From assembly GCA_003176995.1 (NCBI GenBank), contig QHBN01000013.1:27593-91592 (forward strand): 64,000 bases of DNA. Direction: 5' to 3'. This stretch comes from Candidatus Nitrosopolaris wilkensis. GTDB taxonomy: Archaea > Thermoproteota > Nitrososphaeria > Nitrososphaerales > Nitrososphaeraceae. The notes below the pieces were generated by a model. It made no database searches and was not told the origin of the DNA. It worked only from the letters and a program-made list of their open reading frames with translations. The translations under genes were made by a program, and so were the position numbers. Below, in pieces: positions 47,308-56,275 of the stretch; position 1 is the stretch's first letter, and every line of letters begins with the position of its first letter.

Positions 47308-47470
47308 CCCGCGGTAGCTCAGCCTGGTAGAGCTTTCGGCTGTAGATGTTGGCTGACTTAAGAGCTGACCACGTGAAACGGCCTATCGGGCTACAAAGAC
47401 AGAGACCGAAGAGTCGCAGGCTCAAACAAGCTAGTGACTAGCTAATTTGGAGTAAATCCTGCCCGCGGGA
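47308..47470 (+). tRNA. tRNA-Tyr(GTA) with two introns
   Basis: Acceptor CCCGCGG/CCGCGGG, D-stem GCTC/GAGC, anticodon arm TTCGG-CTGTAG(A)-CCGAA with anticodon GTA, T-stem GCAGG/CCTGC, discriminator A. A 59-nt insert (47346-47404) lies at the canonical 37/38 site. About 30 nt (near 47426-47455) interrupt the T-loop around position 58/59 to 60, and they contain a perfect AGCTAG/CTAGCT hairpin. Without both, 74 nt with full pairing remain. The T-loop begins with C instead of T at position 54. Confidence 0.88.
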
Positions 47471-47871
47471 TTCTCCATAGCTACTAACCATTATTAGTAT
47501 AGTTCTTGTACCTGCCTGAATACATCAGTATGAAACACGATACAGGATTGATCCTATCAAGTAGCAAACGGAATAGGTATATCTGAATCATGAATAGGTT
47601 GTTCAAATGATGCGAGGGAGTTGCAGGTTTTTAATGTGCGATGTGTGCTAGAAAATCATAAATCATTGTCTAACTCGGGGCGATATGATAATATTGACTG
47701 TCACTTCGATCTGTATTTATACAGATGTAGCAAAGTTGGTCATGGGTGCTAATGAAGAATAGGAAGAGCCGGCTGATGTTTAATGTGACGTGTTTGGTAG
47801 TGATGAAGATTATGAGTGCTGAGGCATCCTAATGTCACGAGATAGAATATCTACATGATTGTGAATTTCAA
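47471..47871. other. intergenic region between tRNA-Tyr and dph6
   Basis: About 400 bp without a plausible frame. A box-C-like GTGATGA and a nearby CTGA occur around 47798-47820, but without the second box pair of a C/D sRNA. Confidence 0.3.
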
Positions 47872-48576
47872 ATGGATGGTGTCAATACCATGAGATTGCT
47901 ATCCCTTTATTCTGGAGGCAAAGACAGTACTTACGCGCTAGTTAAAGCAAAAGAAATGGGACACGATATATCTTGCTTGTTAACATTGCACCCGGAAACA
48001 GACGCAAGCTTATTGTTCCATTATCCCAATAGTTGGGTGACAAGCTATCTCGGGGAAGCGATGTGCATCCCGTCATTTGGATTTGCAGCACGATCTGGTA
48101 CAAAGGAAGATGAATTGAAATCACTGGAACAAGCGATAATTGCCGTCAAATCACTTCACGAAATTCATGGCGTTGTTCACGGCGGAATTTTCAGCACGTT
48201 TCAAAGTGACATAGTTCAGAGAATTTGCTGCAAACATAATTTAACTGTGATTGCTCCTCTCTGGCACATTCAGCAATCGGAGTATATGGATCTTTTACTT
48301 GAAAAGAACTTTGATGTCAAAATCGTGAGTGTGTCTGCGATGGGGTTGGACGAAGGGTGGTTGGGAGTTTCTCTGAATCGAGAGGCATTACACAGATTGA
48401 AGCATTTGAGCCAAAAATATTGTTTCAGCGTCAGTTTCGAAGGTGGCGAGGCGGAGACCTTGGTGATTGACTGCCCAATTTTCTACAAAAGATTGCAAGT
48501 TAGGAAAGCCAAAATCCGCTGGGACGGACAGCGGGGAATCTTTGAAATACTGGAAGTTGCCTTAGTAGAAAAGTAG
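47872..48576 (+). CDS. dph6: diphthine--ammonia ligase
   Basis: The 234-aa PP-loop ATPase amidates diphthine on elongation factor 2. The PP-loop SLYSGGKDSTYALVKAKEMG begins near residue 10. GVVHGGIFSTFQSDIVQRIC and APLWHIQQSEYMDLLL follow. FEGGEAETLVIDCPIFYKRL is the family signature. ATG at residue 7 (47890) is an alternative start. It lies 2 bp from srp54, forming a unit with it and pus10. Confidence 0.92.
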   Translation: MDGVNTMRLLSLYSGGKDSTYALVKAKEMGHDISCLLTLHPETDASLLFHYPNSWVTSYLGEAMCIPSFGFAARSGTKEDELKSLEQAIIAVKSLHEIHGVVHGGIFSTFQSDIVQRICCKHNLTVIAPLWHIQQSEYMDLLLEKNFDVKIVSVSAMGLDEGWLGVSLNREALHRLKHLSQKYCFSVSFEGGEAETLVIDCPIFYKRLQVRKAKIRWDGQRGIFEILEVALVEK

Positions 48577-48578
48577 TT

Positions 48579-49946
48579 ATGCTCGATAATTTACGTACGG
48601 GTCTTCGGAGCGCGTTGAAAAAGATTGTTGGAGCATCTGATATAAACGAGGAAATTATTGAATCTTTATGTAAAGATGTCCAAAGAGCCTTATTACAGTC
48701 AGATGTCAATGTTAGATTAGTTCTATCAATTACCAATAACCTGAAGCTTCGTGCGCTAAATGAACAGCCTGTGAAGGGACTTTCGAGGAAAGATCATATT
48801 ATTACGATTCTTTATGGCGAGCTAGCAAATTTGCTTGGCTATACAGGCGAAACGATCAAAAACATTGACAAAATCCAACGCCTACCGGATGATGGCCTAT
48901 CTTTCAAAGCTGGAGAGCAAAATATTGTGTTGATGCTTGGTATCCAAGGAAGCGGCAAAACGACCGTCACAGGCAAGCTTGCTAGGTGGTTGACAAGACA
49001 CGGCTACCGTGTAGCGGTTGTCGGGGCGGACACTTGGAGGCCTGGTGCGCTGACACAATTGAAAACGAACTGCGGCAAGGTAAACGTGGAGGTGTTCGGT
49101 GATGAAGAAGATAAGGATGCCGTGAGTATTGTAAAAAACGGACTAGCCCATTTCAAGAAGCAGGTTCTTGATGTAATAATCATAGACACGGCAGGTAGGC
49201 ACAAGGAAGAAAGAGGGCTATTGGAGGAAATGAAAACCATGTACGAAGTCTCCGAACCCGACGTTGTGCTCCTTGTAGTCGACGGGACAATTGGACAGCA
49301 GGCATATAGTCAGGCAAAAGCATTCCACGAGGCGGCACCTGTGGGAGGCATAGTCATATCCAAGCTCGACGGTACCGCAAAGGGTGGAGGCGTCATTGCG
49401 GCGTCGGCCGCAACCGGGGCTCGCGTGATGTTTATAGGAACTGGAGAACGCATCGATGACTTGGAACAGTTCTCCCCCACCCACTTCGTGGGAAGAATAT
49501 TGGGGATGGGAGACATCAAAGCCCTACTAGAAATGGCAAAAAGCCTAGAGTTGCAAGCGGACGAAGGACAGGCTAAACGACTTCTAGGTGGTAAAATGAC
49601 GATCGAAGACTTTTACGCGCAGATGGAAAACGTGGGAAAAATGGGCTTTAAGAATGTAATTGACAATTTGCCGGGATTGTCAGGAATGGTGAAAGATGAC
49701 CAGCTTGAGGCGTTACAGGAAAAAATGGAAAAATGGAGATTTATTATTCAATCCATGACAAAGATCGAAAAACGCAGCCCTGATATAATGAACGATTCGC
49801 GGAGGAAGCGCGTAGCAAGGGGTTCCGGTATGAGTGAACATGACGTCAAGGAGTTAGTAAAACAATATAACAATTCTAGGACCATGATGAAACAAGCAAA
49901 AGGTAGACAAATGCAGGGTATGCTAAGGAGATTCGGTATTGGTTAA
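48579..49946 (+). CDS. srp54: signal recognition particle protein SRP54
   Basis: The 455-aa GTPase binds 7S RNA and signal sequences. The N domain is residues about 1-95, the G domain has GIQGSGKTTVTGKLA, DTAGRHKEE and SKLDGTAKGG, and the methionine-rich M domain is about 300-455 with RRKRVARGSGMSEHDVKEL and a GMLRRFGIG end. Its stop overlaps the pus10 start region by 8 bp. The 7S RNA gene was not found in the window. Confidence 0.95.
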   Translation: MLDNLRTGLRSALKKIVGASDINEEIIESLCKDVQRALLQSDVNVRLVLSITNNLKLRALNEQPVKGLSRKDHIITILYGELANLLGYTGETIKNIDKIQRLPDDGLSFKAGEQNIVLMLGIQGSGKTTVTGKLARWLTRHGYRVAVVGADTWRPGALTQLKTNCGKVNVEVFGDEEDKDAVSIVKNGLAHFKKQVLDVIIIDTAGRHKEERGLLEEMKTMYEVSEPDVVLLVVDGTIGQQAYSQAKAFHEAAPVGGIVISKLDGTAKGGGVIAASAATGARVMFIGTGERIDDLEQFSPTHFVGRILGMGDIKALLEMAKSLELQADEGQAKRLLGGKMTIEDFYAQMENVGKMGFKNVIDNLPGLSGMVKDDQLEALQEKMEKWRFIIQSMTKIEKRSPDIMNDSRRKRVARGSGMSEHDVKELVKQYNNSRTMMKQAKGRQMQGMLRRFGIG

Positions 49947-51066
49947 TGCTCAACCGCGTCAGTCCCTTAAACTAGAATTAAGAAAGCATTACAACCTGTG
50001 CAGCCATTGTATTAGTCGTCACCTTAAAGTTGGCAGAAGCAGATTGCTTGATGACGATTTCGATAGATGCTATATCTGCTGCGGACTAATGAACAGATTA
50101 GACTTCATAATTGGACGCATCGAGGAGAAAGTAAAAGAGGTTTATGAATTTGACACTTTCATTATAGGGGCCATTCTTCCACCCGACATTTATGAACGGG
50201 AAGACCAAATTAGAGCTCGGCTTAAAATCAGAGGAAAAGAAAGCATAAAAAACCAGCTCTTAATCGAACTCAGACGTAAGTTCGAAATTATTACGAAGAA
50301 AAAAATCGACTATCTCTTACCAGACGTCTCGATAACCGTAGCTGTCGGAAACGGGATGGAAGTCAACGTGGCCGCAAAGGCACGTACGTTAACTCTTGCG
50401 GGCCACTATATTAAAAAACAGAGGGGCCTGCCTCAGAAGCAAACTAAGTGTACGTACTGTGAAGGCAGAGGATGCGGATTTTGTAGCAATTCAGGCCTCT
50501 CTGGGTACCGGAGTGTTGAAGGTATTATTGCACATCAACTTATGTGTCTCACGAAGAGCCACGCTCCAAGATTTTCATGGGTGGGGAGCGAAGATCAGGA
50601 TAGTCTTGTCTCAGGCGAGGGTAGGCCTTTTTTCGTGCGTCTATCCGATCCAAAAGTTAGGGTCTTAAGAAATAATCTGAATATTGATACTCCAGAGATC
50701 TATGCAGTTATAGAGGCAAAACCAAAATGCGTTCCCCGATCGCCAATCCGATTCCTCACCAAAACAAAAATCCTTGTGGAAAGTGCGAATACCATTACTG
50801 AAAATAATCTCCAAGACCTGAATCTATTAAATAACGCAACGGTACAATTTCAAAACAAAGATAAAATAATTACAAAAAAGATCTATTCCGTCGAAGCTCG
50901 AAAGATAAAAGATAATCGCTTTGAGCTTACTCTGTTGGCGGATGGCGGATTTGCGATAAAGAAATTTGTTAGCGGTCTACAAAACACGTCACCAAATGTT
51001 TCCAATATTGTGGGGAATAAATGCGAAAGTATATTGTTCGATATATCAGATATAAATATACAGTAA
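49939..51066 (+). CDS. pus10: tRNA pseudouridine synthase Pus10
   Basis: The 375-aa archaeal enzyme makes pseudouridine at tRNA positions 54 and 55. The N-terminal zinc ligands are CSHC (about 21-24) and CYICC (about 44-48) in a THUMP-like part. CTYCEGRGCGFCSNSG is a second cysteine cluster of DnaJ type. The catalytic aspartate lies in WVGSEDQDSLVSGEGRPFFV. The C-terminal part has RKIKDNRFELTLLADGGFAI. TTG 49939 overlaps the srp54 stop. The T-stretch after the stop (51067-51073) may terminate transcription. Confidence 0.92.
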   Translation: MVNAQPRQSLKLELRKHYNLCSHCISRHLKVGRSRLLDDDFDRCYICCGLMNRLDFIIGRIEEKVKEVYEFDTFIIGAILPPDIYEREDQIRARLKIRGKESIKNQLLIELRRKFEIITKKKIDYLLPDVSITVAVGNGMEVNVAAKARTLTLAGHYIKKQRGLPQKQTKCTYCEGRGCGFCSNSGLSGYRSVEGIIAHQLMCLTKSHAPRFSWVGSEDQDSLVSGEGRPFFVRLSDPKVRVLRNNLNIDTPEIYAVIEAKPKCVPRSPIRFLTKTKILVESANTITENNLQDLNLLNNATVQFQNKDKIITKKIYSVEARKIKDNRFELTLLADGGFAIKKFVSGLQNTSPNVSNIVGNKCESILFDISDINIQ

Positions 51067-51104
51067 CATTTTTTTGAGAGAACTTATGTTGTGAACATAG
51101 TTAA

Positions 51105-51815
51105 TTGGTTTTAGATCCATTACGAAGGATAGAAGATGCCCGCGGCTCATCTCGAATCCCGGAAAAAATATATCAGCGTATAGAAGAACGATTTCATATC
51201 GTTATGGATGGCATTAACCGGATTGAACACGCATCTGGTTTAAAATATCCCTATTATTATGTTCTACCAGAACTAGTACTCGTCTCCTCGTCCGTAGAAT
51301 ACGACCAGGTTGGTATTTTCTTTGCGAGGACCATCCCAACAATAGGGTTCAACAACACACTAAGGGTAGTGATACAAATTGCAGCCCCTTTAGTTGCTTA
51401 CGGACTTCTCGGAACAGTCCATGCAATTCTGGCGCACGAATTCTTACACTACCTGGAACTAGTAAGAAGGATTATCAAGGTGAATCTCGTCTCAGACGAA
51501 ATCTCCACCACGTTATTTGAAGAAAAATACTCAGACGATGACCGATTAATGAATGCCCGAGTAGTTTTTAGCTCTGACCCTACATTAATTCGACATATCT
51601 CGAACAGGTTTAATGATGGATTCCGAGATCCACGCTTGGAAAAAAGAGCAATTAATGAATGGATAGACAAAGGACTTCCGGTAACAAACGTGCCTATCGA
51701 TTGTAATATCATAAAAATACCATTTGAATCAATGGTTTCGCTTGAAGTTGATGCTGTAGTAAAAGAAAAAATCGCTACCTTTGAAACGGCTTCAAGAGCA
51801 ACGATGTCATCTTAG
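51105..51815 (+). CDS. protein with HExxH motif, putative zincin-like
   Basis: The 236-aa protein contains GTVHAILAHEFLHYLELVRR, an HEFLH zinc motif at about residues 111-115 preceded by a hydrophobic helix (VIQIAAPLVAYGLL). A glutamate-rich stretch downstream (ISTTLFEEKYSDDD) could provide the third ligand. No secretion signal is present, so it may be cytoplasmic or weakly membrane-bound. The TTG start is uncertain. It follows pus10 by 38 bp. Peptidase activity is inferred from the motif only. Confidence 0.7.
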   Translation: MVLDPLRRIEDARGSSRIPEKIYQRIEERFHIVMDGINRIEHASGLKYPYYYVLPELVLVSSSVEYDQVGIFFARTIPTIGFNNTLRVVIQIAAPLVAYGLLGTVHAILAHEFLHYLELVRRIIKVNLVSDEISTTLFEEKYSDDDRLMNARVVFSSDPTLIRHISNRFNDGFRDPRLEKRAINEWIDKGLPVTNVPIDCNIIKIPFESMVSLEVDAVVKEKIATFETASRATMSS

Positions 51816-51949
51816 ATCCTGGGATTGTAAGAATATTAGACACTTGTTCGAACCGAGAGGGAAAATAGAAACCATGATCAGGGTTTCAGCCCAAAGCACT
51901 ACAAGAAACGAATTCAAAAGGGTGGCAGGATAGCCACGACCAAGGATAC

Positions 51950-52186
51950 TCAGCGTTTTTTTGTTGCCTTTTTTGAGTGTTCTGTAAACTCAGTGAAACC
52001 ACATTTGCCACAGCTGTGCCTGTCACGATGTTCAGCCATGAACACACCTTTCCCGCACCTAGGGCAGTCGCGCTTATTCCTCGTTACGCTATTACCCTCT
52101 ATCATGTAAAACTTGTAAACTGCTACCTCCCCTTTCAGAGGTTTTTTCTTGTCAGCCGTGCTATCTCCTACCCCCGCTTTGCCCAC
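51950..52186 (-). CDS. rps27ae: ribosomal protein eS27-type S27ae
   Basis: The 78-aa zinc ribbon protein corresponds to eS31 (S27ae). VAVYKFYMIEGNSVTRNKRD precedes CPRCGKGVFMAEHRDRHSCG and CGKCG, giving four zinc cysteines. The start overlaps the eS24 3' end by 26 bp, the usual archaeal gene pair. No ubiquitin-like extension is present, as in other archaea. Confidence 0.94.
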   Translation of the reverse strand: MGKAGVGDSTADKKKPLKGEVAVYKFYMIEGNSVTRNKRDCPRCGKGVFMAEHRDRHSCGKCGFTEFTEHSKKATKKR

Positions 52187-52553
52187 GCACCTTCGACTGG
52201 GTAGCGCTTGCTTGTTTCGCCTTTAGCTTCGCAGCTTTCTCATCAGCAATAATTTTTTTTCTTTCTTCCTTCGGCAAATTCCTTAATAATCTATATCGAG
52301 GGAGATGCTTTATCGCCTCTTTTTCGTTTGAATAAATATAAAACACAGCGCGGATATCGGTCTTGCCTTTTCCGCATAACATGGAAATCGGAATAACCGC
52401 CTTCTTGTCGACATTATTCTGTTTCGCGATTATTTCAGTAGCCTCTGTTCTCTTGATTCTTCCTGCAGCATTCTTGAAAATTACGCTCATTTCATGCCTA
52501 TTTAATAAAGAATTCTTCCGATCTTCAATTGTAACAAGTTCAACACTGGCCAA
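52161..52553 (-). CDS. rps24e: ribosomal protein eS24
   Basis: The 130-aa protein has LVTIEDRKNSLLNRHEMSVI, then RTEATEIIAKQNNVDKKAVI and CGKGKTDIRAVFYIYSNEKE. A Lys/Ala/Gln-rich tail follows. The TTG start (MASVELVT) is 32-41 bp downstream of a clear TATA box at 52585-52594, so leaderless translation from TTG is likely. Confidence 0.94.
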   Translation of the reverse strand: MASVELVTIEDRKNSLLNRHEMSVIFKNAAGRIKRTEATEIIAKQNNVDKKAVIPISMLCGKGKTDIRAVFYIYSNEKEAIKHLPRYRLLRNLPKEERKKIIADEKAAKLKAKQASATQSKVRGQSGGRR

Positions 52554-52584
52554 ACTCTAGTCATACGATCAGCCTTGCGGAACT

Positions 52585-52594
52585 CATATAAATA
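52585..52594 (-). promoter_or_regulatory. TATA box of rps24e-rps27ae
   Basis: The minus strand reads TATTTATATG, about 32-41 bp before TTG 52553. Confidence 0.45.
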
Positions 52595-52781
52595 TTCCTA
52601 CATGGCTTTGGAAGGCAGGATTGGATAAAATTATGTCCTGATTAGAATTTGTGTTGTTGAAGGTTCGCCCACCTGATAGTAAGAGCATGTTAAGCGACGC
52701 CTCGAACTTAACTCTGGGATTAGACTGGTCCTAGACCATGATGTGAGTAGTCCATGATTTATCGTAGTCGTCAGTCTAATG

Positions 52782-52871
52782 CGGGCCCGGTGGGCTTCGA
52801 TCCCACGACAACTGGCTTCGGAGGCTTATGCTGCCGCGATTAGCACCCTATCCTGGCTGGGCCACGGGCCC
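52782..52871 (-). tRNA. tRNA-Arg(CCG) with short non-canonical intron
   Basis: Minus strand: acceptor GGGCCCG/CGGGCCC, D-stem GCCC/GGGT, T-arm GTGGG-ATCGAAG-CCCAC, anticodon loop CTCCGAA followed by GCCAG. The 90-nt gene is 15 nt longer than a 75-nt tRNA. Removing about 15 nt after CT or CTA of the 5' anticodon stem (position 28/29 or 29/30) restores the stem CTAGC/GCCAG, with one A-C mismatch. TGCT upstream and AGCA inside the insert can pair as the central helix of a splicing motif. The exact splice sites and hence the stem are uncertain; the anticodon assignment is likely. Confidence 0.75.
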
Positions 52872-53043
52872 CCGGTTCCTTTTTTTGATTACTATATAAG
52901 GGTACAGGAGACAAAATGACATCCATTGAAATACGGTTTACTCACGAAAAAGTAATATCTTTTAACCAAAATCCCTGAGAAATTCTCTAAATTCCCCTTG
53001 TTAAATGGATTACTTATCGACACCAGGAGTTATTTTAGAAAAG

Positions 53044-53050
53044 TTATATA
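53044..53050 (+). promoter_or_regulatory. TATA box of the 123-aa gene
   Basis: TTATATA lies 25-31 bp before ATG 53075, the spacing expected of a leaderless archaeal transcript. Confidence 0.45.
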
Positions 53051-53074
53051 CCCAATTAGGTAGATTATGATCTG

Positions 53075-53446
53075 ATGTATGCGAAAATATGTGACCTGGA
53101 AATGTTGTCAAGTTACATTACAGACGTTGTCGTCGGCGATGTTCTGGTAGTTCAGGCATTAGTTGCAAACCCTTTGGATTGGCATCACTTCTACGAAAAG
53201 ATTTCAACGATAAAGAAAGGAGACCGAACGGACTTCACAATTGTCACGAAGGAAGGCGAAAGGCTGGTCGGGTCAGGAGATGTCAAAGACCTAGAGAAAT
53301 GGAATAATAATGGTAAGTTTGGGTTCAAAATCAAGATAACCATTAAAAAACAAAAGTCACTATCAGACCGACGCTTGAGACTACAGCGTCCAAATTGGCA
53401 AAAATCCACCCAACAAACTGATTTGATGGCTGTGTCGGTCAAGTAG
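53075..53446 (+). CDS. hypothetical protein, 123 aa
   Basis: It begins MYAKICDLEMLSSYITDVVV, has a beta-rich middle (GDRTDFTIVTKEGERLVGSG) and a basic C-terminal part (KKQKSLSDRRLRLQRPNWQK). No family is recognised. The fitting TATA box supports expression. A long antisense frame (53191-53493) has no promoter and poorer composition. It stands alone between tRNA-Arg and the phosphatase gene. Confidence 0.5.
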   Translation: MYAKICDLEMLSSYITDVVVGDVLVVQALVANPLDWHHFYEKISTIKKGDRTDFTIVTKEGERLVGSGDVKDLEKWNNNGKFGFKIKITIKKQKSLSDRRLRLQRPNWQKSTQQTDLMAVSVK

Positions 53447-53574
53447 GTTGTGCGATAGGGTAATACGTAGGTTTTACATGAGTATCTGATCATTACACTT
53501 ATACCTGAGAAATATTTCTCCAGAACTGGTGGTTATTGAAGGAGCAACTGAAGGGTCCTTTTTAATATAGCGGA

Positions 53575-54318
53575 GTGTGCATCAGTCTGAAAGATGTTAA
53601 GGCTTTTGCAGTCGATATTGATGGCACGCTAACAGAAAATGGCTGTGGGATGGTTTACTTAAATGGGGTTGCCACTCTACGTTATCTCGAATATCTTGGC
53701 TGTCGAGTAGTTTATGTCACGGGAAGAGCGTCGATTGAAGCCTATGTTCTTGCAGTATTTAGCGGAACAACTCGGATTGCAGTCGGAGAAAATGGCGGAG
53801 CGATAACTACAGCTCCTGATAAACACATGCTTCTGGCTAACAAACAAAACTGCTTGAAAGGTTATGAAATATTGAAGGAGAACATTGAAGGTGTTCATAT
53901 GAAGCCTGTCTTTAACAGACTTACAGAGGTCGTGTTGTCCAGAACCTTTGACATGCGTGAGGGCAGCAAAATCCTGGAGGAAAATAACCTGAATCTAAGT
54001 CTTAGCGACAGTAAGTACGCATATCATATAAATGAAAAAGGTGTCAATAAGGGAGTAGGACTCCTGGAAGCTCTAAAGATCTTAAATCTAGATCCTCAGG
54101 AAACAGTCGCGATCGGTGATAGCGAAACAGATGTACCATTATTTGACCTCTGTGGGTGTAGCATTGCCTTGAACCATGCCGAAGATAATGTGAAGTCTAG
54201 GGCAACACACGTCGTCAAAGGCACAGAGGGTAGAGGTCTAGTAGACGCTATTGATCTTGTAGCCTTCAATTACCTGGATACAGGTACACAAAATGACTTT
54301 TCGCGCTCTATTAGATGA
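53575..54318 (+). CDS. phosphoglycolate phosphatase (HAD family)
   Basis: The 247-aa protein has HAD motif I VDIDGTLTENG (about 13-23), motif II VTGRAS, the Lys region NEKGVNKGVGLLEAL and motif III IGDSETDVPLFDLCG. This is the archaeal type (TA0175-like, C2B cap). It removes phosphate from 2-phosphoglycolate or related sugars; other phosphosugars are possible. The GTG start is the only one that keeps motif I. Its last 26 bp overlap argS. Confidence 0.85.
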   Translation: MCISLKDVKAFAVDIDGTLTENGCGMVYLNGVATLRYLEYLGCRVVYVTGRASIEAYVLAVFSGTTRIAVGENGGAITTAPDKHMLLANKQNCLKGYEILKENIEGVHMKPVFNRLTEVVLSRTFDMREGSKILEENNLNLSLSDSKYAYHINEKGVNKGVGLLEALKILNLDPQETVAIGDSETDVPLFDLCGCSIALNHAEDNVKSRATHVVKGTEGRGLVDAIDLVAFNYLDTGTQNDFSRSIR

Positions 54319-56224
54319 AATTCGTCAGGTCGTCTCTGCCGGTCTCACCGATCTAGGCTATCCTCAAGAGAGTTTCGACCTTTCGGAGCCTCCAAGACCA
54401 GAATTTGGAGACGTGAGTTCGAATGTGGCATTTCAGATAGGCAAGAAACTTAACAGGAAGCCATACGATGTCGCTAGGGATTTTGTTGAAAATCATCTAA
54501 AGCTAATCCTTGGGGACGGTGAGAAAGGTAGTCAGCGCTCGCTGATATTATCAGTCGAAGCCCATCCAGGCGGATATATCAACTTCAGGGCAAATTATGA
54601 AAATCTAGCAGAAATGACATTAATTCAAGCACTGGAAAACCCCTCCTACGGTTTTTATAACGTGGGAAATGGAACTCATGTCGTTATAGAACATACGAGT
54701 GTTAATCCAAACAAGGCTTTGCATGTTGGTCATTTGAGGAATGTTATCTTAGGTGATACGATATACAGGACTCTGAAAACCACCAATCACAACGTTACAG
54801 TTTTAAACTATGTAGATGATTCCGGTTTGCAGGTAGCAGATATAGTAGTTGCATTCAAGTTCGCCGGATTTCCTCTGGAACCGGCCGAAAAATCAATGAA
54901 ATTTGATCACTATTGTGGGGACCATGTGTACGTAAAAATAAATGAATTGTATAAAACGGACCCAGGCTTAGAAGAACGAAGAAGGCTCGTCATGAAAGAA
55001 TTGGAACACGGTACGTCCGAGCTGGCGCGATTTGCATCCACGATTGTCTCAAGGGTTCTGCACGAGCAATTGATGACATGTTGGAAAATGAAAGTTCATT
55101 ATGACCTACTGAATTTCGAATCCCAAATCGTTATTTCGAAATTATGGGAAAAATCATTCAATTGGTTAAAGGATAAACAAATTGTGCACCTGGCCTCTGA
55201 GGGGAAGAACAAGGGATGTTGGGTGATAAAGGGTGAAAGCGAATCAGCCGATGAAAAAGTAATCGTAAGAAGTGATTTTACTACTACGTACATTGCGAAG
55301 GACATACCGTATGGCGCTTGGAAATTGGGGCTAGTGCAAGATCCATTTTATTACTACAAGTTTTCCGACCAATGGGACAATACGTCGCTTTGGGCCACGA
55401 CATTGGATTCATCCAAGAGTAACAAAGACCATCCTAAATTCGGTTCTGCTGACAGAGCCATTACCATAATTGATTCAAGACAATCCAGGTTACAATCTAT
55501 AATATCTGGTATACTGTCACAATTCCAACTAATAGAAAATAGATACCACCATCTCGCCTATGAACCAGTGACACTAAGCTCTAAGACGGCAGATCTTCTA
55601 GGAGTAGACATCGGGGACAAACATTCGATGCATATGTCAGGCAGAAAAGGCGTGTATGTTAACGCTGACTATGTTATAGAAATGGCTCGGTCAAAAGCGT
55701 ATGATGAGGTCCGCTCCAGAAATCCAACATTTTCTGAGGAACAGCTTTGTAAAGTTGCTGAAGCAATATCCATCTCGGCTATTAGATATAATCTAGTAAA
55801 ATATGATCTTGACAAGATCATTAATTTTGACATTGTTGAATCACTCAGCTTAGAGGGCGATACTGGTCCGTATGTTCAATATGCATACGCAAGGTCTCAA
55901 AGGCTGTTGGAGAAATCAACAGAAGAGATATCGCAACTCTCGTTTTGCTTGCTGAACAAGGAACCTGAGACTATGCTTATCAAAGCAATCGCGAAGCTAG
56001 ACCTAGTTGTTGAAGAGGCAGCAAGAACTCTTAAACCAAAGTCCATTGCCAGATATGTGCATATGATGGCGACTGCTTTTAATTTATTCTACGAAACAGT
56101 TCCTGTCCTCAAGGAACCTGATAGGGAAAAGCGGGTTACCCGGCTTGCGCTTGTTGTAGCATTCTGCAGAACACTCAAAAATGCTTTCTATCTTCTGGGC
56201 ATAGAGCCTTTGAACGAAATGTAG
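54293..56224 (+). CDS. argS: arginyl-tRNA synthetase
   Basis: The 643-aa class I enzyme has SVNPNKALHVGHLRNVILGD (HIGH motif as HVGH), the family sequence NYVDDSGLQVADIVVAF, and MHMSGRKGVYVNADYVIEMA as the degenerate KMSKS region usual in ArgRS. The DALR anticodon domain ends LLGIEPLNEM. The N-terminal Add-1 domain is present. It overlaps the phosphatase gene by 26 bp. Its substrate tRNA-Arg(CCG) is 1.4 kb upstream. Confidence 0.95.
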   Translation: MTFRALLDEIRQVVSAGLTDLGYPQESFDLSEPPRPEFGDVSSNVAFQIGKKLNRKPYDVARDFVENHLKLILGDGEKGSQRSLILSVEAHPGGYINFRANYENLAEMTLIQALENPSYGFYNVGNGTHVVIEHTSVNPNKALHVGHLRNVILGDTIYRTLKTTNHNVTVLNYVDDSGLQVADIVVAFKFAGFPLEPAEKSMKFDHYCGDHVYVKINELYKTDPGLEERRRLVMKELEHGTSELARFASTIVSRVLHEQLMTCWKMKVHYDLLNFESQIVISKLWEKSFNWLKDKQIVHLASEGKNKGCWVIKGESESADEKVIVRSDFTTTYIAKDIPYGAWKLGLVQDPFYYYKFSDQWDNTSLWATTLDSSKSNKDHPKFGSADRAITIIDSRQSRLQSIISGILSQFQLIENRYHHLAYEPVTLSSKTADLLGVDIGDKHSMHMSGRKGVYVNADYVIEMARSKAYDEVRSRNPTFSEEQLCKVAEAISISAIRYNLVKYDLDKIINFDIVESLSLEGDTGPYVQYAYARSQRLLEKSTEEISQLSFCLLNKEPETMLIKAIAKLDLVVEEAARTLKPKSIARYVHMMATAFNLFYETVPVLKEPDREKRVTRLALVVAFCRTLKNAFYLLGIEPLNEM

Positions 56225-56275
56225 TACATAGACTAAGCTTAATCGAGTATACACTCCTTAGAAAAAGAGCGTTGT

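Noticed and set aside
47790-47825. C/D-box sRNA candidate (GTGATGA ... CTGA) upstream of dph6
   Set aside because: Only one box pair is present and neither a D' / C' pair nor flanking complementary ends were found.
53191-53493. 100-codon frame antisense to the 123-aa gene
   Set aside because: No promoter-like element upstream, and the plus-strand gene has a correctly placed TATA box.
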